A stretch of 21,650 nt of DNA from JALZDI01 sp965653225 (GTDB lineage: Bacteria > Actinomycetota > Actinomycetes > Propionibacteriales > Nocardioidaceae). Each line of letters opens with the position of its first letter. Within the stretch, counting starts at the first letter, position 1. A model generated the notes under the pieces. The model was not told the DNA's origin. It worked only from the letters and a program-made list of their open reading frames with translations, and made no database searches. Positions 7,174-13,878 of the stretch are shown here, piece after piece. The stretch covers positions 1 to 21,650 of the forward strand of contig CBFGZI010000057.1 of NCBI GenBank assembly GCA_965653225.1, written 5' to 3'. The position numbers were made by a program, and so were the translations under genes.

Positions 7174-7550
7174 GCAAGAGCGCCATCAGCACCGACAAGG
7201 CACCCCGGCCTGCCGCGTCGTACTCCCAGGCGGTCCGCGCGGGCAACATCCTGCAGGTCGCGGGGCAGGGGCCGGGTGACCCGGCGACGGGCAAGCTCGT
7301 GGGCGAGACCGTCGGCGAGCAGACCGAGCAGACCATGCAGAACGTCGTGACCATCCTGGAGGCCGCAGGCGCATCCCTCGACGACGTCGTGATGATGCGG
7401 GTCTACCTCACCAGCCGCGACGACTTCGCCGGCATGAACGAGGTCTACGGGCGCTACGTCACCGAGCCCTTCCCCGCCCGCACCACCGTGTTCACCGGCC
7501 TCGGCGCCGGCATGCTCGTCGAGATCGACGCGCTCGCGGTCCTGTCGTAG
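7170..7550 (+). CDS. RidA/YjgF/UK114-family enamine/imine deaminase
   Basis: 126 residues, normal length for the family. RidA proteins hydrolyse the reactive enamine/imine intermediates released by PLP-dependent dehydratases, giving a keto acid and ammonia and protecting other PLP enzymes. Conserved active-site residues are present: Y18 in SYSQA, R104 in FPARTTV and E118 near the C-terminus. The start ATG overlaps the IclR stop codon and is preceded by AAGGAG, so expression is coupled. Its place next to a PLP-dependent deaminase gene fits well: it would finish the deamination step of the proposed pathway. Some subfamilies have other substrates, but the conserved arginine argues for an active deaminase. 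Confidence 0.93.
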   Translation: MSKSAISTDKAPRPAASYSQAVRAGNILQVAGQGPGDPATGKLVGETVGEQTEQTMQNVVTILEAAGASLDDVVMMRVYLTSRDDFAGMNEVYGRYVTEPFPARTTVFTGLGAGMLVEIDALAVLS

Positions 7551-7553
7551 CTA

Positions 7554-7578
7554 CCTCGAAGGCGGGCACCTTGCGAGG
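7554..7578 (+). terminator. Possible terminator hairpin after RidA
   Basis: CCTCGAAGG (7554-7562) pairs with CCTT (7569-7572) and CGAGG (7574-7578), giving a 9-bp stem with one bulged G and a 6-base loop, starting 3 bases after the RidA stop. There is no T run. It overlaps the -35 box of the next gene, so the element may both end the operon and mark the next promoter. Confidence 0.45.
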
Positions 7579-7607
7579 GGTTCTGCCGGGCCTACGCTGC
7601 GGACATG
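7571..7607 (+). promoter_or_regulatory. Putative leaderless promoter of the kinase/phospho-lyase fusion gene
   Basis: TTGCGA (7571-7576), 16 bases, then TACGCT (7593-7598), then 6 bases to the ATG at 7605. Transcription would start at or next to the A of the start codon, and no Shine-Dalgarno sequence is present. This is the usual arrangement of leaderless actinobacterial genes. Confidence 0.55.
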
Positions 7608-10538
7608 GGCGCACCGATCTGGGGTGAGACGCCGCCTGCGACCCCGGTGTCGGAGGACGAGGCCGTCGAGCTCGCGCGCGAGGTCTTCGGGGTGAAGGGC
7701 ACCGCCTCCGCGCTGGGGTCCAACCAGGAGACCAACCTCCGCATCGACAGCGTCGATGGTTCCCGGTACGTGCTCAATGTGGCCAACCCGGCGTTCGGCG
7801 AGGACGTGCTGGACCTGCAGAACAAGGCGATGCAGCACGTCGCGCGCTCGGCCGACGGGCTCGAGGTGCCGGCGCCCGTGCCTGCGGTGACCGGGTTCGA
7901 CCTGGTCCGGGTGCCGATCCGCGGACGCGACCACCACGTCCGCCTGCTCACGTTCGTCGGCGGGCGGATGTTCTCCGACGTCGAGTACCTGGGCGACGAG
8001 GCGCTGGCGAGGTTCGGCGCCCTCGCCGCCCGGCTGTCCGAGGCGCTGGCCACGTTCGACCACCCCGCGACCGACCGCACGCTGCAGTACGACAGCCGCC
8101 ACGCGGACCGGGTCGTCAACGACCTCGCCGGCTGGGTGCCCGACGAGACTCACCGCGCGGACGTGACCAGGCTCAGCGAGACGGCGTGGAACGCGCTGGA
8201 CCCCCTCCTCCCCGACCTGCGTCTGCAGGTGGTGCACGCGGACCTGGCCGACTACAACGTGGTCGCCCAGGACGACGGCACCGGTCGGTTCATGCCTTCC
8301 GGTGTCATCGACTTCGGCGATGTGGTGCGGAGCTGGCTGGTCGCGGACCTCGCGACCGCGATCACCTCGCTGCTCGTGCGCACCCGCCGTTCGCCCCTGC
8401 TGGACGCGTGCGCCGTGGTCGCGGGCTTCCACGCGGTGACCCCGCTGACCGAGCCGGAGATCGCCGCGTTGTGGCCGCTCGTCGCTGCTCGCGCGTGCGT
8501 GCTCGCCACCAGCGCCGAACACATCCTGGCCGTCGATCCTGGCAACGCCTACGCGCGCGACGAGCTGCCCGACGACTGGCTGATACTCGACCGCGCCGCG
8601 TCCGTCCCCTTCGAACTGGCCGAGGTGGCGCTGCGGCAGTCGGTCGGGCTGGACCCTGGCGCTACGGCCGCTGCCGTGTCCGCATGGCGCCCCAAGCACC
8701 CGGTCGTGGAGCTGCCCGACGAGACCCCGCAGCTCGACCTGGCGGTCACCACAGACCTGCTTCGCGCGGACACGTGGACGGACCGCGTGCGGACCCGCGC
8801 CGCCCTCGACGCGGCGCTGGTGGACGGCTACGCCGTGACTGGCAGCGGTGCGGTGTTGCCCCTGGTCGAGCGCGACAGCGCCGAGCAGGCGACGTTCCAC
8901 CTCGGCTGTGACGCGTTCGTCCCGCTCGGCACTCCCGTGCGCGCGCCCGTGGACGGCGAGGTGGTGCATGCCGGTGACGGTGTTGTCGTACTGCGCAGCG
9001 GTGACGTGGACGTGTCGCTGACCGGCCTCGATCCGACGGCCCAGCCCGGTGTCGGGGTCTACACGGGTGGCGTGCTCGGCACCGTCGCCGACGTGACGCG
9101 TCGCCTGGACGCATTGCCGATGCACGTGCACGTGCAGGTCACCCCCGCCGGTGTGACCGCCCCGCAAGTCGTCGAGCCCTCGCTGTCCGAGGCCTGGCAG
9201 GCGATCTCGCCCGAGCCGTGGCACCTGCTGCGCGTCACGCCTCGACACGCGGCGACGTCTTCGGGCTCGGTGCGCGTCGCCCGCCGGGACGCCGTGCTCG
9301 CCAGCGTGCAGGAGCACTACTACCTGCACCCGCCGCGGATCGAGCGCGGCTGGCGACACCACATGCTCGACGTGTCCGGTCGCGCCTACCTCGACATGGT
9401 CAACAACGTCACCGTGCTCGGGCACAGCCATCCCGGCGTCACGGCGGCGGCGACCCGGCAGCTCCGCCTGCTGAACACCAACTCGCGCTTCTCCTACGAC
9501 GCGATGGTCACCTACGCCGAACGCATCGTCGAGCTGCTCCCCGAGCCGCTCGACACGGTCTTCCTCGTCAACTCAGGCAGCGAGGCCGTCGACCTCGCGC
9601 TGCGCATCGCACGCACGGCGACCGGTCGCAAGGACACCATCTGCCTGGCCGGCGGCTACCACGGATGGTCGACCGCGACCGACGAGATCTCGACCTCGCT
9701 CAACGACAACCCGGACGCCCGTCGTACGCGTCCACCATGGATCCACCTGGCTCCGCTGCCCAACCTCTACCGCGGTGAGCACCGCGGCCCGGACGCCGCG
9801 GACCGCTACGCCGATGCCGTGAAGGACATCGTCGCCGGCCTGCCGAACGGGCCGGCGGTGTTCGTCGCCGAGCCGCAGTCGGGCAACCAGGGAGGTGTGG
9901 ACATCCCGCGGGGATACCTGCCGCAGGTCTACGACGTCGTGCGGGCAGCGGGCGGGCTGGTGGTGTCCGACGAGGTGCAGATCGGGTACGGCAGGACCGG
10001 CGACCACTTCTGGGGGTTCGAGATGCACGGCGTGGTCCCCGACCTCGTCACGATGGCCAAGGCCGCCGGCAACGGTCATCCGATCGGGTTCGTCGTGACG
10101 CGGCGCGAGATCGCCGAGCGGTTCGCCTCACAGGGCTCGTTCTTCTCCTCCGTCGGCGGCAGCCCGGTGTCGTCGGCGGTCGGGATCGCGGTGCTGGACG
10201 CCATCCGGGACGAGGACCTGCAGGGCAACGCCGCGCGGGTGGGTGCGTACCTGTCGGAGCGCCTGGCCGCGCTCGCCGAAAAGCACCCGATGATCGGCTG
10301 CGTACACGGTCACGGCCTCTACCAGGGCATCGAGCTCGTGCGTGACCCCGAGAGCCGGGAGCCCGCGACCGCGGAGGCGGCGGCCATCTGCGAGCGGCTG
10401 CGTGAGCTCGGCGTCATCGACCACGCCACCGGCGACTACTCCAACGTGCTGAAGGTGAAGCCCCCGCTGTGCATCACGCAGAGCAGCGCCGGCTACTTCG
10501 TCGACTGCCTCGACGAGGTGCTCGGCACGGGCTGGTGA
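7605..10538 (+). CDS. Three-domain fusion: APH-type kinase, M23-like domain, class III aminotransferase-fold phospho-lyase
   Basis: 977 residues. About 15-330: APH-like kinase with the catalytic HADLADYN (211-218) and metal-binding DFGD (236-239). About 420-515: peptidase-M23/LytM-like domain that keeps HLGCD (432-436) and HVH (507-509), matching the HxxxD and HxH zinc motifs. About 560-977: fold-I PLP domain with GSEA (658-661), SDEVQIGYGRTG (788-799) and Schiff-base lysine K819 in MAKAAGNGHPIG. This last part resembles vertebrate ethanolamine-phosphate and 5-phosphohydroxylysine phospho-lyases (LDMVNNV.. GHSHPGV and GGSPVS segments) more than ordinary transaminases. Likely role: phosphorylate an amino alcohol, then eliminate phosphate and ammonia to give an aldehyde or ketone. 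There is no signal peptide, so the M23-like part would be cytoplasmic and its role is unclear. Substrate unknown. Confidence 0.88.
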   Translation: MGAPIWGETPPATPVSEDEAVELAREVFGVKGTASALGSNQETNLRIDSVDGSRYVLNVANPAFGEDVLDLQNKAMQHVARSADGLEVPAPVPAVTGFDLVRVPIRGRDHHVRLLTFVGGRMFSDVEYLGDEALARFGALAARLSEALATFDHPATDRTLQYDSRHADRVVNDLAGWVPDETHRADVTRLSETAWNALDPLLPDLRLQVVHADLADYNVVAQDDGTGRFMPSGVIDFGDVVRSWLVADLATAITSLLVRTRRSPLLDACAVVAGFHAVTPLTEPEIAALWPLVAARACVLATSAEHILAVDPGNAYARDELPDDWLILDRAASVPFELAEVALRQSVGLDPGATAAAVSAWRPKHPVVELPDETPQLDLAVTTDLLRADTWTDRVRTRAALDAALVDGYAVTGSGAVLPLVERDSAEQATFHLGCDAFVPLGTPVRAPVDGEVVHAGDGVVVLRSGDVDVSLTGLDPTAQPGVGVYTGGVLGTVADVTRRLDALPMHVHVQVTPAGVTAPQVVEPSLSEAWQAISPEPWHLLRVTPRHAATSSGSVRVARRDAVLASVQEHYYLHPPRIERGWRHHMLDVSGRAYLDMVNNVTVLGHSHPGVTAAATRQLRLLNTNSRFSYDAMVTYAERIVELLPEPLDTVFLVNSGSEAVDLALRIARTATGRKDTICLAGGYHGWSTATDEISTSLNDNPDARRTRPPWIHLAPLPNLYRGEHRGPDAADRYADAVKDIVAGLPNGPAVFVAEPQSGNQGGVDIPRGYLPQVYDVVRAAGGLVVSDEVQIGYGRTGDHFWGFEMHGVVPDLVTMAKAAGNGHPIGFVVTRREIAERFASQGSFFSSVGGSPVSSAVGIAVLDAIRDEDLQGNAARVGAYLSERLAALAEKHPMIGCVHGHGLYQGIELVRDPESREPATAEAAAICERLRELGVIDHATGDYSNVLKVKPPLCITQSSAGYFVDCLDEVLGTGW

Positions 10539-10541
10539 CCC

Positions 10542-10563
10542 CAATGGCCCAGGCGGGCCATTG
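10542..10563. terminator. Perfect 9-bp inverted repeat after the fusion gene: terminator or operator
   Basis: CAATGGCCC (10542-10550) and GGGCCATTG (10555-10563) enclose AGGC, 3 bases after the stop codon. The position suits a terminator, but there is no T tract, and the right arm touches the proposed -35 box of the next gene, so it may equally be an operator for the oxidoreductase gene. Confidence 0.5.
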
Positions 10564-10590
10564 TCCGCGCAGGTGACACCGGGATTTGAT
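10561..10590 (+). promoter_or_regulatory. Possible promoter of the FAD oxidoreductase gene
   Basis: TTGTCC (10561-10566) and TTTGAT (10585-10590) are 18 bases apart, each matching four of six sigma70 consensus positions. The leader would be about 35 bases. Within it the ribosome binding site GGGAG lies in the palindrome GGGAGCTCCC (10619-10628), which could partly hide it. Assigned by eye. Confidence 0.3.
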
Positions 10591-10630
10591 GAGGAGTTGG
10601 CCGGCTTCTCGACTCCCTGGGAGCTCCCTC

Positions 10631-12028
10631 ATGAACGCCACCGTCACCCCCGCACAGATCGGCCTACCGGACGGGTTCAAGGGGGCCGCCATCCGTCCCG
10701 GTGACGCGGAGTACGACGCCGCCCGGGCCGTGTACAACGGCATGATCGACCGTCGTCCGGCGCTCATCGTCCGTCCCACCGGCGCCGCCGACATCCGTGA
10801 CGCGGTCGCGTTCGCCCGCCAGCGCAGGCTGCCCCTCGCGGTGCGCTGCGGCGGGCACCAGGTCGCCGGCCTCAGCGCCGTCGAGGGCGGCGTCCTCGTC
10901 GACCTGGCCAGCCTGAAGGGGGTGCACGTCGACCCCGAGCGCGGGACCGCGCGCGCCAACGCCGGTGTGCTGTGGGGCGAGTACGACCGGGAGACCGAGA
11001 TGTTCAGCCTGGCCACGCCGGGCGGCCGGGTCACCACCACCGGCATCGGCGGGTTCTGCCTCGGCGGCGGCTACGGCTGGCTGTCCCCGAAGTACGGCCT
11101 GACGTGTGACAACCTCGTGGCCGCCGACCTGCTGGTCGCCAGCGGTGAGCTCGTGCACGTCACCGACGACACCAACCCCGAGCTGATGTGGGCGCTGCGC
11201 GGAGCCGGCGCCAACTTCGGCGTGGTCACGTCGTTCGAGTTCCGCGTGCACCCGATCCCGCCGCTGCTCGTGGGCGGCCTGCTCGTCGTACCCAACGACG
11301 AACGCGCCGCGGAGGTCGCCCGCGGCTACCGCGACTACGTCGAGCAGGCGCCGGAGAACCTCGTGACGGCGCTGGCCACCGTCCTGGCACCGCCGGAGGA
11401 CTTCGTGCCCCCGCAGATCGTGGGGCTGCCGGTGCTGGCCATCGTGGTGGTGTACCTCGGCGACCCGGCGGACGCGGCAGAGGCGATCGCCCCGCTGCGC
11501 CGGCTCACCGGCCACGGCATCGACCTGGTGATGCCGATGCCCTACACCGCCGCGCAGGGGATGCTCGACGGCTTCGCCCCTCGCGGCTGGCTCAACTACC
11601 ACCGCGGTGTGCACCTCTCGTCGCTGCCCGACCAGGTGATCGACAGCTACCTCGACGTCGGTCGGGCCATCGGCTCGCCGATGACGCAGGGAATCGTCTT
11701 CCGGCACGCGGGCGCGGTCAGCCGGGTCGCCGAGGACGCCACCGCCGTGAGCGGCCGCGATGCCCCGTACATGGCCCACCCCATCGCCTGCTGGGCCGAG
11801 CCCGCAGAGACCGACTACGAGATGGAGTGGGTGCGACAGTTCACCCGCGCGTTCGCGCCCGCGGCGACCGGCGGCGTCTACCTGAACTTCGAGCCGGGCA
11901 CCGACGAGGCCGACGTGCGGGCGGGCTACGGCGCGTCGAAGTACGCGCGGCTCGCGGCACTGAAGCAGGAGTGGGACCCGGAGAACCTCTTCCGCGGCAA
12001 CCACAACATCGCACCGGCAGCCGGCTGA
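10631..12028 (+). CDS. FAD-linked oxidoreductase, berberine bridge enzyme (BBE)-like
   Basis: 465 residues. The N-terminal PCMH-type FAD-binding domain (about 35-215) contains RCGGHQVAG, where H76 is the expected site of covalent FAD attachment, and GGGYGWLSPKYGLTCDN. The C-terminal BBE domain ends with YLNFEPG and a WDPENLFRGNHNI segment. The family oxidises sugars, alcohols or secondary metabolites with oxygen. The second attachment site, a Cys found in bicovalent members, is not at the usual place: the aligned segment is TPGGRVTTTG (129-138); a Cys occurs at 143 in GGFCLGGG, in another position. FAD is therefore probably bound through His alone. Start: the ATG 7 bases after GGGAG; an earlier in-frame ATG 45 bases upstream adds residues without family likeness. 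No signal peptide. Single gene; natural substrate unknown. Confidence 0.9.
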   Translation: MNATVTPAQIGLPDGFKGAAIRPGDAEYDAARAVYNGMIDRRPALIVRPTGAADIRDAVAFARQRRLPLAVRCGGHQVAGLSAVEGGVLVDLASLKGVHVDPERGTARANAGVLWGEYDRETEMFSLATPGGRVTTTGIGGFCLGGGYGWLSPKYGLTCDNLVAADLLVASGELVHVTDDTNPELMWALRGAGANFGVVTSFEFRVHPIPPLLVGGLLVVPNDERAAEVARGYRDYVEQAPENLVTALATVLAPPEDFVPPQIVGLPVLAIVVVYLGDPADAAEAIAPLRRLTGHGIDLVMPMPYTAAQGMLDGFAPRGWLNYHRGVHLSSLPDQVIDSYLDVGRAIGSPMTQGIVFRHAGAVSRVAEDATAVSGRDAPYMAHPIACWAEPAETDYEMEWVRQFTRAFAPAATGGVYLNFEPGTDEADVRAGYGASKYARLAALKQEWDPENLFRGNHNIAPAAG

Positions 12029-12072
12029 GGAAGGGTCACCGGCAGTGCGCTGATCTCGCCGGCCTTCAGCCG

Positions 12073-12117
12073 CTGGGGAAACCTGCCCCGCACTATCTGG
12101 GGGTGGAGTTTCCCCAG
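12073..12117. promoter_or_regulatory. Perfect 10-bp inverted repeat upstream of the carbonic anhydrase-like gene
   Basis: CTGGGGAAAC (12073-12082) and GTTTCCCCAG (12108-12117) are separated by 25 bases that contain a further CCCC/GGGG pairing (12085-12088 with part of 12099-12103). It lies 45 bases after the oxidoreductase stop and 59 bases before the next start, so it could be a terminator, a two-site operator or a leader structure. A TAGCCT box at 12130-12135 just downstream is a possible -10. Confidence 0.45.
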
Positions 12118-12175
12118 TAGCTCGTGTCGTAGCCTCGTGTGCCGACCGGCCGGGCGAGGTCAGGGTGGAGGAATC

Positions 12176-12691
12176 GTGCTGGTGCCGTACGAGGGCTTCG
12201 AGCCCGACGTCCCGGCTGACGCCTGGGTCGCGCCGAACGCGACGCTCGTCGGCAAGGTGACGCTCCACGCGCAGACCAGTGTCTGGTTCGGCGCCGTGCT
12301 CCGCGGGGACGGCGACCGCATCGACGTCGGTGCAGGAAGCAACGTGCAGGACGGCTGCGTCCTGCACGCCGACCCCGGGTTCCCGCTGCAAATCGGCTCG
12401 GGGGTCTCCATCGGGCACAACGCCGTCGTGCACGGGTGCGTGGTCGAGGACGACGCCCTGGTGGGCATGGGTGCGGTGGTGATGAACGGCGCACGCATCG
12501 GCCGAGGCTCACTCGTGGCCGCCGGGACGGTAGTGCTCGAGGGAACCGTCGTCCCGCCGGGCTCACTCGTGGCGGGCGTGCCCGGCAAGGTGCGGCGCGA
12601 GCTCACCGACGACGAGATGCGAGGCCTGCAGGGCACCGCCGAGCGGTACCGCTCGCGTCGCCGGCAGTACGCCGCGGCCCCGCAGCGCTAG
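12176..12691 (+). CDS. Gamma carbonic anhydrase-family hexapeptide-repeat protein
   Basis: 171 residues. The middle (about 20-135) is a left-handed beta-helix built of hexapeptide repeats, followed by a short C-terminal helix. The zinc-ligand pattern of gamma carbonic anhydrases is complete: H64 in VLHADPG, H81 and H86 in GHNAVVHG, with R43 and D45 in the conserved RGD segment. Members assemble as trimers with metal sites between subunits. Many relatives (YrdA, PaaY-like) have uncertain or weak carbonic anhydrase activity, so the reaction is not certain. Start: GTG 4-5 bases after GGAGGA; an upstream in-frame GTG (12137) has no ribosome binding site. It converges on the ABM-domain gene with 28 bases between the stops. 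Confidence 0.9.
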   Translation: MLVPYEGFEPDVPADAWVAPNATLVGKVTLHAQTSVWFGAVLRGDGDRIDVGAGSNVQDGCVLHADPGFPLQIGSGVSIGHNAVVHGCVVEDDALVGMGAVVMNGARIGRGSLVAAGTVVLEGTVVPPGSLVAGVPGKVRRELTDDEMRGLQGTAERYRSRRRQYAAAPQR

Positions 12692-12719
12692 GCGGAGGCG
12701 GCCAACCGCGACAGGCGCC

Positions 12720-13028
12720 TCAGGCGCTGTCCGCGTGCGCGTGTGCGACCACGTCGAACCAGGTCGGAGGCTCCTGCCGCGAGTCGAGGCCCTCCAGCCG
12801 CTTGCGCTGCTCGAGGAACGCGGGATCGTCGTGCCACGCCTCCCAGTCGTCCCGGCTGCGCCACGTCCCCACGATCACCCGCGTCTCGGACGAGTCCGCC
12901 GGCGTGAGGAGCTGGCCGGACACCCAGCCCGGCCGGTCGTGCGCGGACTCGAACCGCTGACGGATCAGGCTGTCCCAGTCCTCCTCGGCGCCGGCCGGAA
13001 CCCGCATGGTGGTGATCACGGTCATCAT
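12720..13028 (-). CDS. Antibiotic biosynthesis monooxygenase (ABM)-domain protein
   Basis: 102-residue ferredoxin-like alpha/beta-barrel protein. The pattern VITTMRVPAGAEEDW, then FESAHDRPGWVSGQLL, then VIVGTWRSRDDWEAWHDDP with a closing strand is typical of the ABM domain. Members form dimers; some oxygenate aromatic or polyketide substrates without cofactors, others degrade haem, and many are uncharacterised. Start: the first of two consecutive ATGs (13028), with GGGAG about 9 bases upstream; an in-frame ATG 27 bases earlier is less likely. It stands alone, its start facing the long region before the WhiB-like gene. Nothing in the neighbourhood points to a substrate. Confidence 0.8.
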   Translation of the reverse strand: MMTVITTMRVPAGAEEDWDSLIRQRFESAHDRPGWVSGQLLTPADSSETRVIVGTWRSRDDWEAWHDDPAFLEQRKRLEGLDSRQEPPTWFDVVAHAHADSA

Positions 13029-13520
13029 CGGAGCCACTCCCTTCCTGGTCCTCACCCGTCACTACCCAGGCGAAGGAAATCTCACATGCCGAGCATGCGC
13101 GCTCCTACCGACCGAGCACCACAGCGGCCGGAGAAGTGAGGAGTGGACCCACCGGGACGAACCGGTCGAGACGGGGCGGGCGGAGAGCTGCCTGCGCTGA
13201 ACCCTGCCCTCACCTGGGAAGTCGTGCAGCCGGCCGACGCGGCAGAACCTGCGGAGTGGTGCGGCGGCGACCCGACAGGGAAGCTCTCGGGGGACCACCC
13301 GGCCGGGCGCCGACCGCGCGGCCATGGTGGTGCAGTCACGCAATGTACGCAAGGGGCAACAGCCAGATCGGGCGCCTGGGGGTAGTCCGCCCTGACTACC
13401 CCAAGTTGACCCGACTGGGTCTGCCGTCACCCACGTCTCGTCGGTCACTCTTGGTGACACCGCTGCAGTAGAACATTCAACGATCCAGGCAGCGCGGGGG
13501 TCTCGGGAGGGACGAGCACC
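13029..13520. other. 492-bp intergenic region between the divergent ABM and WblA-like genes
   Basis: No convincing gene is present: the short open frames on both strands lack ribosome binding sites and family-like sequence. The region holds the inverted repeat at 13379-13402, and a strong GGGAGG ribosome binding site (13506-13511) just before the WblA-like gene. A long upstream region suits a developmentally or stress-regulated gene. I could not place a confident -35/-10 pair for the WblA-like gene. Confidence 0.6.
13379..13402. promoter_or_regulatory. Perfect 9-bp inverted repeat upstream of the WblA-like gene
   Basis: GGGGTAGTC (13379-13387) and GACTACCCC (13394-13402) enclose CGCCCT, 118 bases before the start codon. 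It is followed directly by TTGACC (13406-13411), which could be a -35 box. With no gene ending here, a terminator is unlikely and an operator is the better reading. A similar half-site, CACTACCC, occurs at 13060-13067 before the ABM gene. Confidence 0.5.
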
Positions 13521-13847
13521 ATGTGGAACGAGGACTGGGCATCACAGGCGGCCTGCCAGAACCGTCGGCCCGACGAGCTGTTCGTCAAGGGCGCGGCCCA
13601 GAACCGGGCCAAGCAGCTCTGCATGGGCTGCCCCGTGCGCACCGAGTGCCTCGCCGAGGCCCTGGACAACCGGATCGAGTGGGGCGTGTGGGGCGGCCTC
13701 ACCGAGCGTGAGCGCCGCGCGCTGCTGCGCCGGCGGCCGAACGTGACCTCGTGGCGGCAGCTGCTGGAGACCGCCCGGGTCGAGCACGAGCAGCAGTACG
13801 CCCAGCAGAACGCTGCCGCGGACGCGGCGCAGCGCCGCAGCGCCTGA
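13521..13847 (+). CDS. wblA: WhiB-family iron-sulfur transcriptional regulator, WblA/WhiB4-like
   Basis: 108 residues. The four cluster-binding cysteines C12, C34, C37 and C43 (C-x21-C-x2-C-x5-C) are present, followed by the GVWGG turn (55-59) and a basic C-terminal segment (ERERRALLRRRP) for DNA contact. The segments DELFVKGAAQNRAK and TSWRQLLETAR are typical, as I know them, of the WblA/WhiB4 branch, which links redox state to antibiotic production, development or virulence in streptomycetes and mycobacteria. The 4Fe-4S cluster is sensitive to oxygen and nitric oxide. The ATG follows GGGAGG at 10 bases. It converges on the methyltransferase gene with 31 bases between stops. Family is certain, subgroup fairly sure; the symbol is by resemblance. 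Confidence 0.93.
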   Translation: MWNEDWASQAACQNRRPDELFVKGAAQNRAKQLCMGCPVRTECLAEALDNRIEWGVWGGLTERERRALLRRRPNVTSWRQLLETARVEHEQQYAQQNAAADAAQRRSA

Positions 13848-13878
13848 GCACCTCAGCACCGCCCGGGGCCTCGTTCCG

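Noticed and set aside
7551..9431. 626-codon minus-strand open frame opposite the fusion gene
   Set aside because: Low-complexity shadow of the kinase and M23-like parts, with no domain or ribosome binding site.
10664..12433. 589-codon minus-strand open frame
   Set aside because: Runs across the FAD oxidoreductase gene, an intergenic region and the start of the carbonic anhydrase-like gene; shadow sequence.
13143..13385. 80-codon GTG-started open frame in the region before the WblA-like gene
   Set aside because: The purine-rich stretch abuts the GTG without spacing, the protein looks random, and the frame runs into the inverted repeat region.
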